Shown here piece after piece: positions 41,191 to 52,564 of a DNA stretch of 64,000 nt (position 1 is the stretch's first letter; each line of letters begins with the position of its first letter). This stretch comes from Omphalotus guepiniiformis (lineage: Eukaryota > Basidiomycota > Agaricomycetes > Agaricales > Omphalotaceae). The stretch is taken from positions 1 through 64,000 of the forward strand of contig JAQOOI010000076.1 of NCBI GenBank assembly GCA_028554645.1, given 5' to 3'. Under the pieces are notes generated by a model that saw nothing but the letters and a program-made list of their open reading frames with translations, was not told where the DNA came from and made no database searches. The position numbers and the translations under genes are program-made.

Positions 41191-43587
41191 TGTGCAGAAC
41201 TGGAAGCTGTAGAAATGATTAAAGATGGGATCAGAAATGCTCTGGCACTCTGTCCTATTGACTATGATTTAAGTACTGGAATCACCCTTTCAGTAGATAC
41301 TTCCTGGATGGCAGTAGGTTTCCAACTATATCAGAGAGACCCTGCAGATGCAAAGAAAAAGTTCTACAATTGGATGGGTTCTATTACCTTGAATAAAAGA
41401 GAAGCAAGGTTTTCTCAACCTAAGAGAGAACTATATGGCTTGATGTTGGCCTTACAACAAACATATTACCAGACATATGGATGTAGGGATCTTACTGTGG
41501 AAACAGATGCAAGCTATATTAAAGGAATGCTTGACAAACCCAGCAGTGGTCCCAATGCAACTATAAACAGATGGATTGAAGAAATAAGGAAGTTCCACTT
41601 CACCTTGGTACACATCAAGAACACTGAACATAAGGGACCAGATGGACTATCTAGACCACCTAGAGGAACCATACCAACTGAAAGAGCGGCATCTAGAGAT
41701 CCGGATTCATTTGTTGATGAAGATGATGGTCTGCCGGTGAAATTCAGAATGGGAGATGGTGAATCTGAGGTACCCTTTGATTTTGAAGCCTTTAAAGAGG
41801 AAATAGATACTCGAGGCGGCTACTTGCAGGAAGTTGCAAAGTCAATAGACAACTTTGAGGATGATTTGCAAGAAGCTCTTGAAGAAGAACGCCACTTGAA
41901 TTCCATTAGAGAGCTGTTAGCAACTCAACATCCAGTATCTAACTCGATGTTGCAATTTGCACAGACTTTGGTTATATCTGAAGGAGGTACTGAATGGAAA
42001 CATGAACACCCATATAGAGAGGATCACAGATCTGCATCTACAAAGGAACTGGATGAACAACTAGACCTAATCAAAGATTGGTATCTGCAGGGCAATCAGC
42101 CTCTAGCTCACCTAGGTGAGACTGCTAGAAAAAAGTTCATTTCCAGGGCTGTAAAGTTCTTTGTAGACAGAGGTGGTAGGCTCTATAGAAGGAATGATGA
42201 TACAGGAGGCCAGCATAGACTGGTTGTGCCTAAAGAGAAAAGGATGTACATGATGCATGCTGCTCATGACCATCTGGGACATAAAGGAATGTTTGCAACA
42301 AAAGCTCTCATAGAGAAGCGTTTTTGGTGGCCAGATTTGAATGGAGATGTCAATTGGTTTGTCAAATCCTGTCAAATCTGCCAGAACCGAAAATTAGAAT
42401 TGTTGAAGATTCCTCCCACTCTTACACACACTCCCTCCCTGTTTCAGAAGATTCATGTGGATGTATTCAAAGTATCACCTCCAAGTAATGGTTGCAAGGA
42501 TGTTGTACATGGCAGATATGCACTCTCATCCTGGTCTGAAGGAAGAGTCTTAAGATCTGACAATGCTAGATCATTGGGAGAATAGTTCTTTGATGATATT
42601 ATATGCAGATGGGGATGTCCTGATAGAGTAGTAACTGATAATGCACCCCAGATGCGAGCTATGCTTAAATGGCTAGAAGATAAATATGGAATTAAAGGAA
42701 TTACTATATCTCCTTACAATTCCCAAGCAAATGGCAAGATTGAGAGAGCCCACTTTGACATTAGAACTGCCTTGGCAAAAGCTACAGGTGAAGATCTAAA
42801 GAGATGGTGGTGGTTTCTCAAACATGTCTTCTGGGCAGGTAGAATTACAGCTAGAAAAGGACTTGGCTGTTCACCATACTTCCTTGTTACTGGAGCTGAA
42901 CCTATTCTACCCTTGGATATTGTTGAATCTACATGGTTAGTAAAACTTCCAGATAGAATCTTGACATATGGGGAACTCATTGGCTATAGGGCTCAAGCTC
43001 TAGCTAAGCATAGAACCCATGTGCAGGAAATGATAGCTAGAATTGATACTACCAAGAAAGAGACTCTTAGACAATATGAAGAAGAATACAAAAATGTTAT
43101 CAGAGATTTTGATTTCAAACCTGGTACACTTATACAAGTCAGAAATACACAAGTTGAAAAAAACTTGGACAGAAAAATGTATCCTAGATACTTGGGACCC
43201 ATAATTGTAATAAGGAGAACCAAAGGGGAATCCTACATTGTGGCCCAGATGGATGGTACAGTACTCAGAGAAAAGGTTGCTGCCTTCAGAATACTACCCC
43301 ATGTAGCTAGATATGAACCAATTGAACTGCCTGAGAACATTCATGAACTTATAGACTTGAATAGTGAACAACTAGAAAACATGGTCAATGATAACATTGA
43401 GTTAGATCCTGAACTTGGGAGAGATTATATCTTTGACAGTATTCCTCAACTAAGAATTCCTGCTGAAGATGAAGATCTTGATGAGTTCAGTGATGAAGAA
43501 CTACAATCTGCAAACGATGCAGATGAAGAAGAACCAGATTGGGACACTCCAATCCAGACTAGGTCTCAATCTTCACAAAATAAATGA
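41191..43587 (+). pseudogene. Gypsy-2 pol: RNase H and integrase (one nonsense codon)
   Basis: Homologous throughout to Gypsy-1 pol. RNase H: SVDTSWMAVGF, ELYGLMLALQ, ETDASYIKGM. Integrase: zinc region HDHLGHKGMFATK...CQICQ, core VDVFKV, VTDNAPQM and GKIERAH. The frame is interrupted once, by TAG at 42583-42585 where Gypsy-1 has tryptophan (ALGEWFFEDI). The acidic C-terminus ends at 43587 with TQSRSQSSQNK-like residues. The upstream junction with the LTR fragment means this copy lacks its own RT, protease and gag. Confidence 0.9.
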
Positions 43588-44549
43588 TAAACACACTATA
43601 TTTAAACAAAGTAGCTAGTTAGACACTGAAAAGTGACTATCTGACTGCAGGTGAAAGTAAAAAGTGGGTAACAGTAGTATGCACTACTAAGATAAACATA
43701 AAGGGTGTCTGAAGATGTCCTATACAGTGTACCAATACCGTGTAAACTGCCTATCAATGATACTGAGATGTCCAGATGTAACATTAAAGTCAGAGAATGT
43801 CTGCAGATGGGAAGGCATGGAAAGGAGCTGGATCATCAGCAGTATCTGGACCAGACTCCAAGAGACTCTGGTTGGCCCTGTAAGCCTTCTCCTTCTGTCT
43901 CCGGAGCAATTCCAGAAAGGAAAACTCCTTGTAGGTGAATCTGTACTGAGAATGATGGTACTGAATGACATGTTGGTGAACACTGAGCTCAGTCTTCAAA
44001 AAGTTCAAAATTGATTGAAGAACCTCAGGAGAGAAGTGGTCCAAGTCCATGAAAGGGAACAGAGCAGTGATATGAGTCACAATCTCTTCTCCACTCTTCC
44101 GGAGTTTGCACTCATCTGCAGGATAATTGAGTTAGATACTCGAAAAAGCCGCAGATTGGGTGAATACTCACGATCTGTCTCCTCTCTAAGGTTGACAATT
44201 GGGTTCTCAATACGAGGCTTCTTCATGACAATCACCCTGTGAGGCTCAGGAATAGGTCCATTCTTCAAATCATTTATGATTAGTATATGAAACTGCAGGA
44301 ACAACTCCAGATGGAATCAAAAACTTACATCTTTGGGTCCAACTGAGGTAGCCTGCTAAGTTACCATGGTACATCAGTCTAGATTGCTAGAGTCCTTGTT
44401 ATCCTTATTGGAAGCATGGATAGACACAGAAAGCCCAAGAGAAGATCCATCTGCCATCTGAGGAAAGAAATACCATGTTGAGAATTGAGTTAGATACTCA
44501 GTGACCAAGGAGTTAGATACTTACAGTAACGTCTCCGTCACCAGTAATG

Positions 44550-44939
44550 TGTTGAATGAAGTGCTAGAACACTTGTAGATACTATACAAATACTGTACAT
44601 ATCATTAGAAAGTCCCTCAAGTACATATAATACTATACTAATGACTTTAATACCTATTGTAGATAGTTATACCATGTATGTAGGGTCATTCTGGAGTGTT
44701 TAGAGCGCGCGCGAAAATGTGGACACTCATTTTCACGCCTCATACGCGGCCTGACACAACAGGACCAAACAATATGTAAATCCTTACATGTCTGGAGAAA
44801 TCTAAGACACTTGGAAAGCAATTCTTGTGCATTAAGCTACTATTACAACGCTTTAGTGATCTCAGTGAACTGTAATTGAACTCTATTCATTGTGTCTGAT
44901 CAGTGTATCACTGGTAGTACATTGTCTTAGATTCTAACA
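44550..44939 (+). repeat. Copia-B 5' LTR
   Basis: TGTTGAATGAAG...AGATTCTAACA, identical to the 3' LTR. Confidence 0.96.
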
Positions 44940-45198
44940 GGTTATGGGCCCCGGCCTTTAAAACTTGAACAGAACTGATTGATCTTGCTCAATTGCTATT
45001 GTTGGCTCTGTGACATTTATTGTCAATTATTGAAACCCCTTACAAGTCAATCTATTGACTGTACAAAATATTGTTGTTTCTATTGGATTTGTGGCATTTA
45101 CTGTCATTCATTGTTACCAGTTCATTAATTGACTGGACACAATCACTTGGGTTATTGGAACACATTCACACAAACACATTCATTCTTCCTTCACAATT

Positions 45199-48100
45199 AT
45201 GTCTTCTTCAGACACACCAAAATTTAAACCTCTCAATAACTCCAACTATCCTGAATGGAGTGGAGATATGATGGCTTGGTTGATGCGTATGGGCTATTGG
45301 AGATTGGTCTCTGGTGCAGAGTCAAAGCCTACTGAAGGCTCACCTCTGGCCAATTGGGAGATTAAAGCCAGTAAAGCTGCTGGTGACATCTACCTTTCTC
45401 TGGAACAAGATCAGAAGGTTCATGTCAAGTCCTATCTTGCTGGTGGTGATCCTGTTGGCATGTGGTCAGCTCTAGAAAGAGTGCATGTGTCCAGGACACC
45501 AGGTGCACGCTTCAATGCCTATGATGCTCTGTTCAGCATCACAAAGGAGGAGGATGAGAGTTTAGTTGATCTGGGGACAAGGATTGAAAATGCAGTCTTC
45601 ACCATTAGGAATCTCAGAGACAAGGAATATACCTTGGAGAAACTTGATGCAGAGCTGCAGGCTTTGGCCTTAGTCCGTGCATTGCCCCCAGAATCTAATC
45701 TCACCTCAAACTTGCTGCTATTGGACACATTGGACAAGGACAAGATTCTTCAGTACTTCATTGCTGAGGAACAAAATCTGAAGAGACAGGCAGAGCAGGT
45801 GAACAAGGCCAATGCTGCTGCCAAAGCACAAGGCTATATCAAGCCTAATTGGAAGAAGGGGTTCTGTTATTATTGCAAGAAGGAAGGGCATTGGAAGGCT
45901 GAATGTCCCACTTTGAAAGCAAGGAATGAAGGAAAGAGTGGGAATGGGAGATATCAGGCCAATAAGGCTGAAGTGAAAGAGGAAGATGTTGTTGAAAGTG
46001 CTGGCAGTGCAAGTACATTCTCTTCTAATGATACTTCTTCTTCTGACATACTTGATTGGAATACAGACACAGGGGCCACTTCTCATATGACACCACATCA
46101 CCATTGGATTAGGAATTATACCCCCTATAGAGTACCTATTAAATTGGCTGATGATAGAATTATATATTCTGAAGGTGTAGGAAATGTTGTGTTTAGACCA
46201 ATCATTGATGGAAAAGTATCTAGGGATGTTGAATTTAGTAGAGTACTGCATGTACCTTCACTTAAAAATAATCTGCTTTCTGTTCTGTACTTAACAAAAC
46301 ATAAAGGCTTTCATGTACATATTTGGTCTGATAGAATGGAATTTGATAGAAATGGTCCTATTCTTTTTACTGCGCGTGTTACTGCAAACAATGTGGGATA
46401 CTTGAATGGACATACTATAGATAAGTCTGAAAGCCTCTGTTTGACAACAACTCTACCTCTGGATCTGAAGCTGTGGCACAGGCGCTTCTGTCATCATGGG
46501 CACGATGATATATTGCGCATGTTGAGGGATAATCTGGCAGAGGGCTTGAAACTAGACTCTAATGCAAAGCCAGATCCTGTTTGTGAACCTTGTCTGGCTG
46601 GCAAGATGCATGCACATCCATTTCATTCCTCACACACCAGAGCTGATACTGTGTTGGGCCTTATCCATTCTGATCTCCATGATGTTGGTGTGCATTCTCC
46701 TAGTGGATACAGATACTGGATCACATTCATTGATGACAAGTGGCGCTTCCGTGCAGCACTTCCTCTGAAGAAGAAGAGTGATGCATTTGATGCATTCAAG
46801 AAGTACAAAGCTTGGGCTGAGAATACCACTGGAGAGAAAATCAAAATCTTTAGATGTGATAAAGGTGGAGAGTATATATCAAAGGAGTTTATTGCATTTC
46901 TGGACAACTGTGGAATAGAGCGTCAATACACTGTCAGAAATAGGCCTCAACAGAATGGTGTTGCTGAAAGAGCAAATAGAGTGATGGAGGAAAGGATTGT
47001 TGCAATGCTAGAAGAGTCTGGTTTACCAAAGTCATTTTGGGTAGAGTGCCTGGCTGCACTTGTTCATGTGTGGAACCGTTGCCCTACATCTGCTGTACCA
47101 AGCTGCACCCCCTATGAGGGATGGTACAAGAGGAAACCAAAGGTGGATCATCTGAGGGTCTGGGGTTGTATTGCATATGTGCATGTTCAGAAGGATAAGA
47201 GGAAACACTTGGGCTCTCATATGGAAAAATGTATCTTCATTGGGTATCCAGATGGTGTGAAGGGATGGAGGTTTTGGAATCCTGTCACCAAGAAGGTTGT
47301 GATCAGTGAGAGAGCTGACTTTGATGAGAGGTACACTTATAAAGTTGGATCTTCCCAACCACCTTCCAAACCTTCACCTTCCAAACCCTCAACTAATACA
47401 CCCCCGAATACTTCCTATGTTCCTCTTGATGATAATCCTCATTCTGACTCTGACTCTGAGTCAGATGATCCTGCACTACCTGAACCTGACCATGAATCCT
47501 CTACAGAACAAGACAATACTGGCCCTGAGCAGAATAATGAACCTGCTGATGACAATGATAGTTCTGAAGAGGAGGAACAGATTGAACCACCTGAGGATGT
47601 CCCTGTAGATAATAGACCAATTGCTTTCCGTAGGTCTGAGCGGAAGAGACAGGCTCCTGGTGAATGGTGGAAAGTGAACCTCCCTGCTCCCAAGCGAAAC
47701 AAGGATGCAGATGTGCCAGATGATGATGATAATATGGAGGAAGCCCACATCATGACTGACAATGGTCCAGAGCCTTTGACATTCAAGCAGGCTATGGATG
47801 GACCTAATGCCAGACAATGGCAGGAGGCCATGATGGAGGAGATGAATGCACACCTCACCAATGGCACTTGGGATGTTGTGGAACTTCCACCAGATAAGAG
47901 AGCAATTGGATCTAAATGGGTATTCAAGATAAAGCACAAGGCTGATGGATCCATTGAAAGGTTCAAGGCTAGACTTGTTGCCAAAGGATTCAGCCAAAGA
48001 CCTGGCTTTGACTATCTAGAGACATTCTCATCTACTATGAGACAGACTACAATCCGCACTATTCTTGCTCTGGCTGCCATTGAGGACTTGCATTTGCGCT

Positions 48101-49344
48101 CTGTGGATATCTCTCATGCATTCATCAATAGTGACATTGATACAGAGATCTTCATGACACAGCCAGAAGGGTTCAAGGAGCGTGGTCCTAGATTTGTCTG
48201 CAGGCTGAACAAGTCCCTGTATGGGTTAAAGCAGTCACCCAGACTTTGGGGTGAGAAGCTTGCAGGAGTGCTACAATCAATGGGCTTTAGTCGCACCCAA
48301 TCTGATCCAAACCTATATGTCTATCAGAAAGATGACATTAAGGTTTTTGTACCTGTCTTTGTGGATGACATCACTCTTGCTTCCAAGTCAGAGGCATCTT
48401 TGGACCACTTTGTGGAAGAGCTAGCAAAGCACTTCAAACTCCGTGACCTGGGTCCTACATCATATCTGCTGGGAATAGAAATCACAAGAAATAGAAAGGA
48501 GAGGAAATTATATATGGGTCAGAAACAATATATTGTCAACAAACTTAATGAGTTTGGCATGTCTGATTGTAGACCTGTTGGTACACCCATGGATCCAGGA
48601 GCTGCTCTGTCAACTGCACAGTGTCCAAAGACTGCTGAAGGAAAGGAAGAGATGGCCAAAATTCCATATATTAGTGCTGTTGGCTCCTTGTTGTATCTTG
48701 CTACCACCAGTCGTCCTGACATTGCATACACAGCTAGTGTATTGGCACGGTTCAATTCAAATCCTGGCATGGCACACTGGGTTGCAGTAAAGCATGCATT
48801 CAGATATCTGAAGGGAACAATGGACATGAAGCTTGAATATGGTCCTGATCCCTGCCAGCCAGATTTATTTGTTACATACTGTGATGCAGACTTTGGTGGT
48901 AACAGGGACAACTCAAAGTCCACTAGTGGGTATATGGTCAAACTTGGATCAGGTGTGGTTAGCTGGAGCAGTAAGCTACAGCCCTTTGTAACACTCTCCT
49001 CTACAGAGGCAGAATATGTGGCAGGTGTTGCTGCTGGCAAGGAGATTTGTGCCATGAACAGCCTGTTACAAGATTTGGGATACCAGACACCTCAGCCAGC
49101 CAGGTTGCTAATGGACAATCAATCCACAATCAAGGTTGCTAAGAATCCTGAGCATCATGGGAGGATGAAGCATCTTGACCGGCATTACTACTGGCTGAGA
49201 GACCAAGTTGAATACAAGGTCATGGCTCCTGAATATCTGCCTACTGATGAGAATGCAGCTGATTTGCTCACCAAGCCTCTCAGTAAGCCCAAGGTGGAGA
49301 AGTTGAGGGAGATGATGGGATTGCACATAATACAGAATCCCTAG
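45199..49344 (+). CDS. Copia-B gag-pol polyprotein (1381 aa)
   Basis: A single frame, typical for many fungal copia elements. Gag occupies about residues 1-250, with the zinc knuckle CYYCKKEGHWKAEC near 222. Protease DTGATSHM is near 287. The integrase HHCC region has LWHRRFCHHGHDDIL and CEPCLAGK; the core has HSDLHD near 489, FRCDKGGEYISKEF and NGVAERANRV as D, D, E. A Pro/Ser/Asp-rich linker follows (about 730-830). RT: AIGSKWVFKIKHKADGS and the catalytic FVDDITLA near 1053. RNase H: TYCDADFGG near 1227 and LSSTEAEYVAG. No stop or frameshift, and all catalytic motifs are present. The copy at 53080-57225 has the same length with few differences. Confidence 0.97.
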   Translation: MSSSDTPKFKPLNNSNYPEWSGDMMAWLMRMGYWRLVSGAESKPTEGSPLANWEIKASKAAGDIYLSLEQDQKVHVKSYLAGGDPVGMWSALERVHVSRTPGARFNAYDALFSITKEEDESLVDLGTRIENAVFTIRNLRDKEYTLEKLDAELQALALVRALPPESNLTSNLLLLDTLDKDKILQYFIAEEQNLKRQAEQVNKANAAAKAQGYIKPNWKKGFCYYCKKEGHWKAECPTLKARNEGKSGNGRYQANKAEVKEEDVVESAGSASTFSSNDTSSSDILDWNTDTGATSHMTPHHHWIRNYTPYRVPIKLADDRIIYSEGVGNVVFRPIIDGKVSRDVEFSRVLHVPSLKNNLLSVLYLTKHKGFHVHIWSDRMEFDRNGPILFTARVTANNVGYLNGHTIDKSESLCLTTTLPLDLKLWHRRFCHHGHDDILRMLRDNLAEGLKLDSNAKPDPVCEPCLAGKMHAHPFHSSHTRADTVLGLIHSDLHDVGVHSPSGYRYWITFIDDKWRFRAALPLKKKSDAFDAFKKYKAWAENTTGEKIKIFRCDKGGEYISKEFIAFLDNCGIERQYTVRNRPQQNGVAERANRVMEERIVAMLEESGLPKSFWVECLAALVHVWNRCPTSAVPSCTPYEGWYKRKPKVDHLRVWGCIAYVHVQKDKRKHLGSHMEKCIFIGYPDGVKGWRFWNPVTKKVVISERADFDERYTYKVGSSQPPSKPSPSKPSTNTPPNTSYVPLDDNPHSDSDSESDDPALPEPDHESSTEQDNTGPEQNNEPADDNDSSEEEEQIEPPEDVPVDNRPIAFRRSERKRQAPGEWWKVNLPAPKRNKDADVPDDDDNMEEAHIMTDNGPEPLTFKQAMDGPNARQWQEAMMEEMNAHLTNGTWDVVELPPDKRAIGSKWVFKIKHKADGSIERFKARLVAKGFSQRPGFDYLETFSSTMRQTTIRTILALAAIEDLHLRSVDISHAFINSDIDTEIFMTQPEGFKERGPRFVCRLNKSLYGLKQSPRLWGEKLAGVLQSMGFSRTQSDPNLYVYQKDDIKVFVPVFVDDITLASKSEASLDHFVEELAKHFKLRDLGPTSYLLGIEITRNRKERKLYMGQKQYIVNKLNEFGMSDCRPVGTPMDPGAALSTAQCPKTAEGKEEMAKIPYISAVGSLLYLATTSRPDIAYTASVLARFNSNPGMAHWVAVKHAFRYLKGTMDMKLEYGPDPCQPDLFVTYCDADFGGNRDNSKSTSGYMVKLGSGVVSWSSKLQPFVTLSSTEAEYVAGVAAGKEICAMNSLLQDLGYQTPQPARLLMDNQSTIKVAKNPEHHGRMKHLDRHYYWLRDQVEYKVMAPEYLPTDENAADLLTKPLSKPKVEKLREMMGLHIIQNP

Positions 49345-49469
49345 GTTGAAGAAGTGCATCATCAGGGGGCTGTGAAGAAGTTGAGGAAAGTGAAGAGGTT
49401 GAGGGATATGTGATGACACACTTCATCAATAGAGCACCTCCATTACACAAGTGTTCTATCAAGGGGCTG

Positions 49470-49859
49470 TGTTGAATGAAGTGCTAGAACACTTGTAGAT
49501 ACTATACAAATACTGTACATATCATTAGAAAGTCCCTCAAGTACATATAATACTATACTAATGACTTTAATACCTATTGTAGATAGTTATACCATGTATG
49601 TAGGGTCATTCTGGAGTGTTTAGAGCGCGCGCGAAAATGTGGACACTCATTTTCACGCCTCATACGCGGCCTGACACAACAGGACCAAACAATATGTAAA
49701 TCCTTACATGTCTGGAGAAATCTAAGACACTTGGAAAGCAATTCTTGTGCATTAAGCTACTATTACAACGCTTTAGTGATCTCAGTGAACTGTAATTGAA
49801 CTCTATTCATTGTGTCTGATCAGTGTATCACTGGTAGTACATTGTCTTAGATTCTAACA
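49470..49859 (+). repeat. Copia-B 3' LTR
   Basis: Identical to 44550-44939. It is preceded by the purine-rich AAGGGGCTG, the likely PPT. Confidence 0.96.
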
Positions 49860-50389
49860 TAATGACCTCAATTTCTTCATCATTGTCATCATCATCCTCA
49901 ATAAGTTTGGGAGTTTTAGCTGGCTGTACAAAGATAGGCAGTTAGATACTCGAAATGAGAGGGATGGTCAATAAAAACGTACTTTGCGCTTCTTAGACCC
50001 ACTGAGAGTCTCTCTGCGTTTTGTCAAGTTGTCCTGGAAAGCTTTAATGGCGGAGAAAGTGTCAGGTTCACCTACAGATGGGAACTTCTTGACTGCATCT
50101 GCAACCAGATTGACACCTTTGTTGAACAAAGTGAACACTTCCTCGGACTTAGCAACTGCATATGCAGGCAGAGACTTCTTCTGTGATAAGAAATCAAGTT
50201 AGATACTGGACCTGGAAGCAAAGATTGAAGATTTACAAGATGACTAGCAAGGGCTGTAATAAGCATCCCAAGCAGTTCAGTATCCGCATCTTTGGCCTCC
50301 ATGGCTCCAGTAGCACAAGAAAGATATCGCTGTGTTGTGGCAACCCATTCAGGACACTCAGGCCAAGTCTTGGGACCTTTAGGGGCCAT

Positions 50390-51088
50390 AACAGTAAAAT
50401 ATAGAGATAGGGAAATGATAAAAGTGGAAGGGAAGTAGAATCAAGTGATAGATGGTGCTGAGCCGTTCTGAATCTGCGCAGCACCTTTATATCTGGTCTA
50501 CCCCGTCTACATCTGCAAGTTGGTCATTACTCCTATGCTGTTCAAACAGGCACAATGTGGCCTAGACAGCGTAGCAGATTGATCAACAGGAACGTTGAAG
50601 TTAATTTACTTGGGTGGAGAGAGCACACAAAATTTACAAGGCCAAAATTTTGAATTTTTGAAATTTCAAATATCTCAAATCTGGAGATCTAGACAGCTTT
50701 CACCGCAGAGGACTTAGCCAAATAGCATTGCCGAGTAATTGTGAGCTCTCAAACTTGACAGAAAGGACTTATTAAACTCAATATATCCTCAAAAAGAAAT
50801 GATACTTATTGAAATTTGTGGGCTTAAGTCATTTAAAGAATTGTTTCTCTCTCAAATCGAGTTAGATACTCAGTTTGAAGGAGAATCTCAATTCAATTTC
50901 TTATGTTTCACACCAGATGCATACCAAGAAAAATGAAACATATATTTTGAGCTTGAAAGCTCAGTACTGCTATGAAGATACTTCAACCTATACTACTATA
51001 AAGTGAGTACAGGGAGTATCTGGGATAAACTATGTATAAAAAATAATATATTGGGCAACCCGGTGTGTTGAACACCAAGGTTACCCGA
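50390..51088 (-). promoter_or_regulatory. Upstream region of the Gypsy-2 gene B homologue
   Basis: No coding frame. On the minus strand a TATAAAGG element lies at 50484-50491, about 100 bp before the ATG. A hairpin (50583-50598) and a PPT-like purine tract (about 50606-50623) follow at the spacing seen in Gypsy-1. The flank GAATTTTTGAAATTTC near 50651 also matches Gypsy-1 near 16880, confirming homology. A small hairpin GGTGT-GTTGA-ACACC sits at about 51070. Confidence 0.6.
50583..50598. promoter_or_regulatory. Gypsy-2 hairpin beside PPT-like tract
   Basis: TCAAC-AGGAAC-GTTGA in the gag-pol sense. The loop is close to GGGGAC of the Gypsy-1 and Gypsy-3 hairpins (same strand), while the stem bases differ on both sides. 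Confidence 0.5.
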
Positions 51089-51878
51089 TGTAGTGTCTAT
51101 GAAATAAACGAGAGAGATACTCAAATGAGCACAATCCAACTCAAATCAAAAATGATGTAGGGTGAGGTGTGACTGGCGTTGTCAGAGATTCCGCACAGTT
51201 AGACGCAACAATTGAACTTCAAATCTGCAGGGTTAAAGATGTCTTTATCTCAATCTGGGTGAAAAATGGCAGAGGGTATCTCAAAACACAAGATTCAGAC
51301 AGAAGGTAAGGGTGGTTTTCAGGGTTCAGGAGGGTTTCAGGACAATCAATCTCGAAGTTAAACTCGATCCAATGGTCAGACAATGCAGGGAACAGTTTCA
51401 GATGCAGCACAGACAGTTTCAGCAGGCAGATTCAGCACAGACAGAACAGCAGTTTCAGCAAAGATTCAGTATCTCTTTCAATTTATCTGCCACAAGGGAC
51501 TTTACAGAAGTTTTCACAACTGGATATTTCTCAAACTGAACTCTAAAGAGCCAGGCTATATTCCGTCTAAGAAGGGTTTCCTGCTTTGGCTTGTAGCTTT
51601 GAGCAGTACTTGCTTAAGGAAATCTAAATAGATACTCTGTAAGCTATATATACTAAATCATAAAATCAAACATATATCTCGAAATTAAAAGAGTAATCTG
51701 AACAGTAAATGAGTCAAAAGTAAGTAAATATCAATTGAGCAGAAATTAGATTCTTTTTAGGTAGTTTTCTAGGTAATTTTCCAGTTAGATAGTCAAAATG
51801 TAGGAACTTTGGGTATAGATTGGTATAAAAACAGAAATATATCGCTTTGTCCGCGTTTTAGGTGTGTTAGGGCGTACC
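51089..51878 (-). repeat. Partial Gypsy-2 LTR
   Basis: Reverse of about 60277-61063. It starts TGTAGTGTC and is cut at the other end where a Gypsy-1-type fragment begins. Confidence 0.85.
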
Positions 51879-52072
51879 CAGATACTTACAGCGATGGCCT
51901 GTCAGATCTTCGAGGATTGAAAATTTCCATCTTGTGGACTTCTTTCCTCTTCTGCAGCTTGTTGGGTAGCCGGTGTAAGTTTTTCATCTCCTTCAGGCTT
52001 TGGTCCAATACCTCTGCCTCGTTCATATGTTCCCATTGTGCAGGTCATGCCAGAATTAGGGTCTTGAATCGT
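51879..52072 (-). pseudogene. Gypsy-1-type protease/RT junction fragment
   Basis: Closely matches 22706-22900 of Gypsy-1 (DPNSGMTCTMGTYERGRGIG...), including the AAATTTT heptamer. It is interrupted at 52073 by the Gypsy-3 LTR. It shows that a second Gypsy-1-family copy once existed here. Confidence 0.85.
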
Positions 52073-52564
52073 TGATGAGAATGAATCAGGGAAATGAACT
52101 GCTAAAGGGCTAATGACCAAAAACCCAAAAACAACCAAACAACCAAGTCACTCGAAAGGTGCGAGTCTGAGGGGGTGTTGTCGAAGGTTCTGCACGACCA
52201 AACTTATGGCTTCTTTATTAGAACTTTATATCTTTATCACAAGGACTTTATAGTTGAGCTTTTTAAAAAGCACTAAGGCAAAAAGTAGCACAAGACGGTT
52301 TTTGAACAAGACAGGTGTTCACTGCACAATCACAACCAATTGACCACAAGATCAAACAACCAATTCCAATAACACAACCAGTTCAATTTAACCAACAATG
52401 ATCTTTATATAATATCGCAATAAACACTGGACTATAAACAGACCAGGGCAACTTTATGTTTTTAGTAGGATTTCCCTTCACAGGCACGATTCACGTTATA
52501 AAGACAATCCCCAGTGACCCTGTGACTCTATGGTACTCTCCTGCATTTTCTCTCTCCAAGTTAC

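Larger units (their letters stand above)
40235..41192. repeat. Palindrome with 341 bp arms
   Basis: The left arm 40235-40575 and right arm 40852-41192 are reverse complements with about two mismatches, separated by a 276 bp spacer. Each arm comprises the end of an RT segment fused to the beginning of a Gypsy-2 LTR. Confidence 0.9.
44550..49859 (+). mobile_element. Copia-B: complete, intact Ty1/copia element
   Basis: 5310 bp. The LTRs 44550-44939 and 49470-49859 are identical over 390 bp by line-by-line comparison. TAATG is duplicated at 44545-44549 and 49860-49864. One uninterrupted gag-pol frame. This is a recent insertion and a candidate active copy. The leader 44940-45198 has no gene. Confidence 0.96.
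43790..50389 (-). pseudogene. Gypsy-2 cargo gene B homologue, split by Copia-B
   Basis: Exons on the minus strand: 50237-50389 (153 nt, MAPKGPKTWPECPEW), 49983-50180 (198 nt), 49860-49923 plus 44525-44544 (84 nt, acidic EDDDDNDEEIEV), about 44374-44457, a decayed exon 5 around 44172-44270 (RIENPIVNLREET), and 43790-44115 (ILNFLKTELSVHQHVIQYHH). Gypsy-1 gene B has 153, 186 and 84 nt in the first three, and the phase-1 junction before the last exon is shared. Lesions: Copia-B in exon 3, a TGA at 44374-44376, and loss of most of exon 5. It lies antisense to and downstream of Gypsy-2 pol, as in Gypsy-1. Confidence 0.78.
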
